Source: Bacillus_I endophytica_A
GTDB taxonomy: Bacteria; Bacillota; Bacilli; Bacillales; Bacillaceae_H
Assembly: GCF_026790145.1 (NCBI RefSeq)
Contig: NZ_JALAMS010000003.1
Coordinates: 372,001 to 436,000 of the forward strand
Direction: 5' to 3'
Length of the DNA stretch: 64,000 bases
The translations under genes were made by a program, and so were the position numbers. Below are positions 59,421 to 64,000 of the stretch, piece by piece. The number at the start of each line of letters is the position of its first letter. Position 1 is the first letter of the stretch. A model generated the notes under the pieces. It was given only the letters and a program-made list of their open reading frames with translations. It was not told the DNA's origin and did not search any database.

Positions 59421-60845
59421 TTATATTGTTTGTTTTTTTGCTTCTTTTGGTCTTTCTTCCCAACCCTCAAGCTCTCCAATATTGTGAAGAGAGTCTTTGT
59501 AAAAGACGGGATCTTTTCCTTGTTTACGTTGATCTGTATAATCTTTAAGAGCTCTAAATGCTGTTTTTGCTAGGAACGCAATCGCAATTAAGTTTGTGAA
59601 AGCCATAAGACCCATGAACAAATCAGCTAAATTCCAAACTAAGTCTACTTTTGCAACAGCTCCAAACAGGATCATTGCAAGAACAAGAATACGGTAAACG
59701 AAAATGATGGTTTTATTTGTTTTAATGAATTCAACGTTTGTTTCACCATAATAATAGTTACCGATTAGCGTACTGAATGCAAAAAGGAAAATCATAATAG
59801 CTAGAACAGATGAAGCCCATCCACCGATATGTTCTCCTAATGCTACTTGTGTAATTTGAACCCCATCTAGTCCAGGTGTTTTATATGCATCTGTTAAAAG
59901 TACGATGAACGCCGTACTTGAACAAATAATTAATGTGTCAATGAGAACAGCTAAAGCTTGAATAAGACCTTGTTTAGCAGGGTGGGTAACATCCGCTGTA
60001 GCCGCTGCGTTTGGCGCACTACCCATACCAGCTTCATTGGAGAATAAACCACGTTTAACCCCTTGAAGTAAAACGGCTCCAAGTGTTCCACCTGCAAATT
60101 GTTCAAATCCAAAAGCATGCTTCACAATTGAAGCAATAAGAGATGGCATTTCGTTAATGTTCACTAAAACAATCCCAAATGCGATGAGGATATAGAGACC
60201 TGCCATAACAACTACAATGTATTCCGACATTTTTGCAATACGTTGAATACCACCAAAGATAATAATAGCAAAAGCAACCAAAACGATAATTCCGACTACA
60301 AGTCGATTCGTATTAAAAGACTGTTCAAATGCAAGTGTAATTGTATTTGCTTGTACAGCGACGAACACGAAAGCAAATGAAATAGTAATCAGAACAGCGA
60401 ATAAAACACCAAGCCAGCGTTGTTTTAATCCTTTTTCCATATAGTAAGCAGGTCCGCCGCGGAACGTTCCTTTATCTGGAACTTTATAAATTTGAGCTAA
60501 TGTGCTTTCAACAAAACCTGAGGCAGAACCAACAAGTGCTACAATCCACATCCAAAAGATTGCACCAGGTCCTCCAATTGAAATAGCAAGAGCAATTCCG
60601 GCAATGTTTCCTGTTCCAACACGAGCAGCCATACTAATACAAAAAGCTTGGAATGCTGAAATGCTGCCTTTTTCTTTTGAAGCAGGCTTCTCTGTCAGTA
60701 ATCTAAACATTTCTTTTAGTAAACGAAACTGTAGAAATCTTGAACGAAGCGTGAAATATAGTCCTAATATAAGTAGTAAAGCAATAAGAACGTATGTCCA
60801 AAACGCATCATTTATCGTAAGAACTACATCATTTAATAAATCCAT
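59421..60845 (-). CDS. alsT: Alanine/glycine:cation symporter (AGCS family, AlsT-like)
   Basis: A membrane symporter of 474 residues with about 10-11 membrane segments. Family sequences are ARVGTGNIAGIALAISIGGPGAIFWMW near residue 84, GGPAYYMEKGL and SNEAGMGSAPNAAATA near 270. It takes up alanine, glycine or glutamine with sodium; the B. subtilis relative AlsT is tied to glutamine. ATG 60845 follows AAGGGGG. It stands alone. Confidence 0.9.
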   Translation of the reverse strand: MDLLNDVVLTINDAFWTYVLIALLLILGLYFTLRSRFLQFRLLKEMFRLLTEKPASKEKGSISAFQAFCISMAARVGTGNIAGIALAISIGGPGAIFWMWIVALVGSASGFVESTLAQIYKVPDKGTFRGGPAYYMEKGLKQRWLGVLFAVLITISFAFVFVAVQANTITLAFEQSFNTNRLVVGIIVLVAFAIIIFGGIQRIAKMSEYIVVVMAGLYILIAFGIVLVNINEMPSLIASIVKHAFGFEQFAGGTLGAVLLQGVKRGLFSNEAGMGSAPNAAATADVTHPAKQGLIQALAVLIDTLIICSSTAFIVLLTDAYKTPGLDGVQITQVALGEHIGGWASSVLAIMIFLFAFSTLIGNYYYGETNVEFIKTNKTIIFVYRILVLAMILFGAVAKVDLVWNLADLFMGLMAFTNLIAIAFLAKTAFRALKDYTDQRKQGKDPVFYKDSLHNIGELEGWEERPKEAKKQTI

Positions 60846-61329
60846 TAATAATTCCCCCTTATGAAACAAAAATGATTTACAACTTTAGATGTATGTGAAC
60901 TTTTCTAACATAACTAATATTATATAGGGGAAGAGAAAGAGAAAGCAATACTATTCTTTACTGTATTGAATAATAGTAAAATTTAAAAGATTTAAAATCT
61001 TATTACGTTTTACTTCTTTTAAATTTATAGTAGATCTGTTTCTTCTTTATATGAAGGAAAAAGAGATAAATTATTCTTGTGGATGTTAACACATCACCAA
61101 TCTATTATTCGAAAAAAGTTGTTAGTAAAGATAACAAAATCAGAAAAAAGTGTTAGAAGATATGACAAAATTATCCCATTAAACATGAAGTATATAATAT
61201 TTTTTAATGAAAGAAAGAGATGATACAAAAAAATATAATAAATAATGAAAAAATTATAACAATTCAAAAGGTAATGTGTTATAATTTCAGATAAATGACT
61301 TAGTCGATAAAAATAGTCGGAATTGAAGG

Positions 61330-61357
61330 TTGACAAACTAGCTAATTGTGCTAAAAT
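61330..61357 (+). promoter_or_regulatory. Promoter of the yezD-cysH operon with upstream repeats
   Basis: TTGACA (61330-61335), 16 bases, TAAAAT (61352-61357). Just upstream TAGTCG occurs twice, 13 bases apart (61301, 61314), the second continuing as TAGTCGGAATT, which holds the GGAATT end of the CymR consensus. The rest of 60846-61300 is AT-rich with no gene. Confidence 0.65.
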
Positions 61358-61379
61358 TTCTTCAACATCCTCATTTTTC

Positions 61380-61424
61380 AGCATAATATAAAGGTGTATT
61401 TATAAATTATGCTCTTCTTTTTTG
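61380..61424 (+). terminator. Terminator-like hairpin in the cysH leader
   Basis: AGCATAAT (61380-61387) pairs with ATTATGCT (61406-61413), extended by ATAAA/TTTAT, and is followed by CTTCTTTTTT. It lies about 20 bases after the expected transcript start and before the first gene. Confidence 0.5.
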
Positions 61425-61516
61425 TAAAGAGAGTAGAATTTTTATTGAAATTAATCTGACTTAAACCATCGGAAATGTAGTTTTTGATTATTGGGAAGAA
61501 AAGAGGAGGAGTCAAT

Positions 61517-61660
61517 ATGGGGGATAGTTCTAATTATAAAGAAGCGTTGCGAAAAACAGAAGAACTTCTTCAATCAATACAATATGGCTCTGTTACTCTT
61601 GTTATCCAAGATGGAAAAGTTGTTGGTATTGATAAAGTCGAAAAAATTCGTTTGAAATAA
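61517..61660 (+). CDS. yezD: DUF2292 protein YezD (47 aa)
   Basis: A 47-residue protein with an N-terminal helix (SSNYKEALRKTEELLQSIQ) and a beta-hairpin GSVTLVIQDGKVVGIDKVEKIR, the YezD/DUF2292 pattern. It stands directly in front of cysH with AAGAGGAGGAG upstream of the ATG. Such small proteins occur with sulfate assimilation genes in several Firmicutes. Its role is unknown. Confidence 0.82.
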   Translation: MGDSSNYKEALRKTEELLQSIQYGSVTLVIQDGKVVGIDKVEKIRLK

Positions 61661-61745
61661 TAGAACGCTTAGAACGTTCTATCTTCTTTTAAGTTTAAAA
61701 CCGTGTTTATCTATCGGATTAAATGTTTATATGGAAGGTGAGAAT

Positions 61746-62456
61746 ATGGCAAAGCTAACATACGAAACGTGGACAGATGAGGTTCCTACATTTGCACATG
61801 ATGATGAAACAAAAGGAGCTCTTGCGACTCTAAAATGGGCTTATGATTATTACGGAGATTCAATTGTGTATGCCTGTAGTTTCGGGATCGAAGGGATAGT
61901 GCTCATCGATCTCATCGCAAAGGTAAATCCAAAAGCACGCATTGTATTTTTAGATACAGGCGTACATTTTCAAGAGACTTACGATGTGATTGATAAAATC
62001 CAAGAGCGTTTCCCAGATCTTAATATTGAGATGAAAAAACCATCTCTTAATCTTGAACAACAAGCAGAACAGTATGGAGACAAACTTTGGGAACGTGAGC
62101 CAAATCAATGCTGCTATATTCGAAAAATTTTACCGCTTGAACAAACATTAAGTGAAGTAGATGCTTGGATTTCAGGATTAAGAAGAGATCAATCTGAAAC
62201 AAGAAAAAATACAAATTTCATTAATAAAGATAACCGTTTTAACAAAATTAAAGTATGCCCGCTTATTCACTGGACTTGGAAAGAGATTTGGCGCTATGTA
62301 TACAAACATGATCTTCCATACAACGAGCTTCATGATAAAGGATATCCAAGTATTGGATGTGCACCATGTACAGCTCCAGCATATAACATGGATGATTTAC
62401 GATCTGGTCGCTGGTCAGGAAATCAAAAAGTAGAATGTGGGCTGCACGAGTCTTAA
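61746..62456 (+). CDS. cysH: Phosphoadenylyl-sulfate (or adenylyl-sulfate) reductase CysH
   Basis: Reduces activated sulfate to sulfite using thioredoxin. The 236-residue protein has the substrate loop VYACSFGIEGIVLIDL near residue 38, and the C-terminal ECGLH with the catalytic Cys. Two cysteine pairs, NQCCYIRK near residue 120 and GCAPC near 206, bind a 4Fe-4S cluster, the mark of the type that accepts APS. ATG 61746 follows GGAAGGTG. Confidence 0.95.
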   Translation: MAKLTYETWTDEVPTFAHDDETKGALATLKWAYDYYGDSIVYACSFGIEGIVLIDLIAKVNPKARIVFLDTGVHFQETYDVIDKIQERFPDLNIEMKKPSLNLEQQAEQYGDKLWEREPNQCCYIRKILPLEQTLSEVDAWISGLRRDQSETRKNTNFINKDNRFNKIKVCPLIHWTWKEIWRYVYKHDLPYNELHDKGYPSIGCAPCTAPAYNMDDLRSGRWSGNQKVECGLHES

Positions 62457-62476
62457 TAAAAGGTAGTTGATTGACC

Positions 62477-63553
62477 ATGTTTACAACGATAGCCATTATT
62501 ATCGCACTCTTTTTTGCCATGAATATTGGGGCAAGTGGTGCTGCTGCAACAATGGGGGTTGCATATGGTTCTGGAGCTATAAAAACGAAAAGAAAAGCTC
62601 TTCTTATATGTAGCCTCTTTATTTTACTTGGTTCATATTTTGGAACAGAAGTTGTGAAAACAATAGGTAGTGGCATTATTCCAGAGGATATTGCGAGTGT
62701 TAAAATCGCAGTCATTATTTTATTAGCAGCAACAAGTACTCTGTTTTTTGCAAACTTGATGGGTATCCCACTTTCAACAAGCGAAGTGACAGTTGGAGCA
62801 GTAATCGGGGTTGGGGTTGCTTATCAAGCTTTGTATATGAACTCTATTTTAAAAATTGTTTTCTTTTGGGTTATTGTTCCAGTATTCTCTTTCTTTATTA
62901 CGTACATTATTCGCAAGTGGATTATGACTCGAAAAAGAAGAGAAAGGTTTGGAGAAAAGAAAGGGAGAGAAAAATATTTAGTTGCCTTTCTTCTTGTTGC
63001 AGGGTGCTTTGAAGCTTTTTCAGCGGGAATGAACAATGTTGCAAATGCCGTTGGGCCCCTTGTTGGTGCTGGTGTTATCAGCCCTTCTTTCGGTGTAATT
63101 GTCGGGGGTGTTTTTATTGCCCTTGGAGCTCTTTTGTTAGGTGGAAGAGTGCTTGAAACAAACGGTAAGAAAATAACGGCTCTTTCTAAAGGAGAAGGAA
63201 TTATGATTTCTCTAACAGGAGGAGGTCTTGTTTTTGTAGCCTCTCTATTTGGATTGCCTATCCCTCTCACGCAAGTGACGACCTCTTCTATCATTGGGGT
63301 AGGAACTGCAAAACAAGGAGCTGGAATCTGGCAGAAAAGTATCGTGTTTCAAATGGTTAAAGTTTGGGTTGTGTCACCTATCTTTTCCTTAATGATTTCC
63401 TACGGCCTAGTTAAGCTAACAATTCAAGATGACTGGTACTCATTTTTTGTTATCATCATCTGCTGCTTAGCTACGCTTGGCACTGTAAGTCTTGCGCAAA
63501 ATTCAAGCAAAAAAAAACTAAAAGTAACGTCAGCGGAACGAACAACTCTTTAA
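62477..63553 (+). CDS. cysP: Sulfate permease CysP (PiT family)
   Basis: A membrane transporter of about 358 residues with 10-11 membrane segments. The two PiT repeats are seen in AMNIGASGAAATMGVAYGSGAI near the N-terminus and GMNNVANAVGPLVGAGVI in the second half. In B. subtilis CysP imports sulfate for the cysH pathway. The start may be ATG 62477 or the TTG at 62471, which has better spacing to AAAGGTAG. Confidence 0.92.
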   Translation: MFTTIAIIIALFFAMNIGASGAAATMGVAYGSGAIKTKRKALLICSLFILLGSYFGTEVVKTIGSGIIPEDIASVKIAVIILLAATSTLFFANLMGIPLSTSEVTVGAVIGVGVAYQALYMNSILKIVFFWVIVPVFSFFITYIIRKWIMTRKRRERFGEKKGREKYLVAFLLVAGCFEAFSAGMNNVANAVGPLVGAGVISPSFGVIVGGVFIALGALLLGGRVLETNGKKITALSKGEGIMISLTGGGLVFVASLFGLPIPLTQVTTSSIIGVGTAKQGAGIWQKSIVFQMVKVWVVSPIFSLMISYGLVKLTIQDDWYSFFVIIICCLATLGTVSLAQNSSKKKLKVTSAERTTL

Positions 63554-63596
63554 ATTAAGAGATTGAATATACAATAATACTTGGGAGGTTTTTGTG

Positions 63597-64000
63597 ATGA
63601 CAGCAAGTCAGCCACATGGAGGTACACTAATTAATCGTTTTAATCCAGACTATAAATATGATGGGATTTCTAAAAGCATTGAGCTAGATCCGATGGCTCT
63701 AAGTGATTTAGAGTTAATTGCAATCGGAGGATACAGCCCTTTACAAGGCTTCTTAGGAAAAGAAGATTATGAGAGTGTTGTCCACAATATGAAATTAGCT
63801 GATGGCACAGTATGGAGTATTCCAGTTACATTACCTGTTGAAGAAAAGGTAGCCGAAACGCTGCAAGCTGGTGAAGATGTTAAGTTGACTAAAAATGGTG
63901 TTGTCTATGGAGTACTTCATTTTGAAGAAGCTTATAAGCCAAATAAAGAAGTTGAAGCTGAAAAAGTTTATCGTACGACTGAAGCAGCTCACCCAGGTGT
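63597..64000 (+). CDS. sat: Sulfate adenylyltransferase Sat (cut by window end)
   Basis: ATP sulfurylase, the first step of sulfate activation (sulfate plus ATP to APS). The first 134 codons are present, with IELDPMALSDLELIAIGGYSP near residue 29 and LQGFLGKEDY near 51, the N-terminal PUA-like domain of the family. The catalytic HxGH region lies beyond the window. ATG 63597 follows TTGGGAGG by 8 bases. It continues the cysH-cysP operon after 43 bases. Confidence 0.94.
   Translation, partial: MTASQPHGGTLINRFNPDYKYDGISKSIELDPMALSDLELIAIGGYSPLQGFLGKEDYESVVHNMKLADGTVWSIPVTLPVEEKVAETLQAGEDVKLTKNGVVYGVLHFEEAYKPNKEVEAEKVYRTTEAAHPG

Noticed and set aside
61094..61384. Minus-strand 96-codon frame upstream of cysH
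   Set aside because: It covers the cysH promoter and repeats, has low-complexity Phe/Leu/Ile content, and no good ribosome binding site.
60870..61516. S-box or T-box before the cysH operon
   Set aside because: I looked for the S-box core (GATGAAGCCCGGCAACC type) and the T-box sequence and found neither.
10..63990. CRISPR arrays, tRNA or rRNA genes, prophage or insertion sequences
   Set aside because: No regular direct-repeat array, tRNA cloverleaf, rRNA segment, integrase or transposase was found in either strand.

Overview
The window looks like a chromosomal segment of a spore-forming member of the Bacillaceae. It is AT-rich by eye (no base count was run), and its gene neighbourhoods follow the Bacillus subtilis blocks met/suf, yun, yut, yum/yui, kap, yug and mrp. 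Sporulation genes (lytH, yunB, yutC, yutH, yuzC, kapD, kapB) support this. Metabolic genes such as rocD and alsT sit in places that differ from B. subtilis, so a relative such as Priestia or another Bacillus seems more likely than B. subtilis itself. The species is an inference. I see no tRNA, rRNA, CRISPR array, prophage or insertion sequence.

Layout. (1) 1-3.2 kb: tail of an SCP2-like gene, then a SAM riboswitch and the methionine importer metN-metP-metQ. (2) 3.3-9.2 kb: yurZ and the Fe-S assembly operon sufCDSUB, with a Fur-box-like site in its leader. (3) 9.2-15.5 kb: a small dead gene, a stress-type short-chain dehydrogenase with a possible SigB promoter, yunF, yunC, yunB, an NSS sodium symporter with its 35-residue partner, and lytH. 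(4) 15.7-22.1 kb: lipA, yutC-yutH, and a heavily decayed second dehydrogenase. (5) 22.3-25.6 kb: threonine operon hom-thrC-thrB. (6) 25.6-33.5 kb: yutI, yuzD, yutJ, yuzB, dapF, sufA, an internally deleted yumC, yumB, yuiA-yuiD. (7) 33.7-39.7 kb: pepA, the antiporter yuiF, yuiH, yuzC, and ndh with yjlC. (8) 40.3-50.2 kb: kapD, kapB, patB, yugE, yugF, alaR-alaT, an XRE regulator, yugI, rocD, yuzA, yugJ. (9) 50.2-60.9 kb: mrpABCDEFG antiporter operon on the minus strand, pgi, yugN, potassium channel yugO, alsT. (10) 61.3-64 kb: sulfate assimilation operon yezD-cysH-cysP-sat, cut by the window edge.

Themes. Sulfur and Fe-S metabolism recurs: methionine uptake, sulfate reduction, PatB, Suf, SufA, the NifU-like YutI and lipoyl synthase. 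Sodium and proton circuits recur too: Mrp, YuiF, NSS and AlsT. Three type-II NADH dehydrogenase-like flavoproteins lie within 13 kb, and two of them have upstream palindromes matching the redox repressor Rex. The most unusual items are the yumC copy reduced to its N-terminal start joined in frame to its C-terminal quarter beside a perfect Fur box, a 14-bp hairpin that buries the ribosome binding site of a small membrane protein, a terminator-like hairpin in the cysH leader where no S-box is seen, and two decayed genes. I found no clearly new multi-gene system; most of the window is conserved core chromosome.
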